64,000 nucleotides of DNA from Methylumidiphilus sp963753955 (lineage in GTDB: Bacteria; Pseudomonadota; Gammaproteobacteria; Methylococcales; Methylococcaceae), in contig CAVWEM010000013.1 in the NCBI GenBank assembly GCA_963753955.1, positions 167,367-231,366 of the forward strand, in the 5' to 3' direction. Under the pieces are notes generated by a model. It searched no databases and had not been told where the DNA came from. It saw nothing but the letters and a program-made list of their open reading frames with translations. Shown in pieces: positions 63,974 to 64,000 of this stretch. A program made the translations under genes and the position numbers. Every line of letters starts with the position of its first letter. Positions within the stretch are counted from its first letter, which is position 1.

Positions 63974-64000
63974 GATGTGATTTCGATATTGCATAATCAG

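Overview
The window reads as a chromosomal segment of a gammaproteobacterium, plausibly a methanotroph-type member (Methylococcales or a relative). The support is indirect: classical gammaproteobacterial str, S10, spc and alpha ribosomal operons in order, glnE followed by ilvE, a hydroxylated-Kdo lipopolysaccharide gene set, zwf/gnd, and a methanotroph-like bacteriohemerythrin. No methane oxidation gene is present, so the genus is an inference.

Layout. 1-3180 is a decayed accessory stretch: the 5' part of a DUF7948 (SBBP-type) secreted protein running off the left edge, a toxin-antitoxin-like group (DUF4160, DUF2442, UPF0175 and the remnant of a PIN toxin), a wrecked DUF7948 paralogue and several palindromic repeats. 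3181-7044 holds a membrane-anchored thioredoxin-like protein, then a tight creA / GTPase / GTPase operon. 7045-13297 is a mobile, mostly AT-rich island with the same palindromic repeat near both ends. It contains relics of integron gene cassettes, an IS1111-type element sitting inside an attC-like site, and a secreted NlpC/P60-type gene split by an IS1-type element with an 8-bp target duplication.

13304-28271 is a lipopolysaccharide/surface glycan cluster: msbA, an O-antigen ligase-like protein, glycosyltransferases, two acyl/acetyltransferases, a methyltransferase, a Kdo hydroxylase, a heptosyltransferase-type enzyme and a TVP38 membrane protein. 28434-37633 is housekeeping: ppa, gnd, zwf, bacteriohemerythrin, argH, a histidine phosphatase and mutS. 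Two tRNA genes (Arg-ACG, Asn-GUU) follow.

38226-56202 is the translation super-operon, rpsL to rplQ, opening with a clear promoter and closing with a strong terminator. Inside it tuf stands out by very GC-rich codon use. After it come a second fusA, glnE, ilvE, a fungal-type cytosine deaminase and a membrane acyltransferase at the right edge.

At least nine genes, including essential fusA and secY, carry single-base frameshifts, mostly in short homopolymers. Because such lesions would be lethal in secY and fusA, the simplest reading is indel errors in the sequence. They are described as frameshifted as read, not as dead genes.
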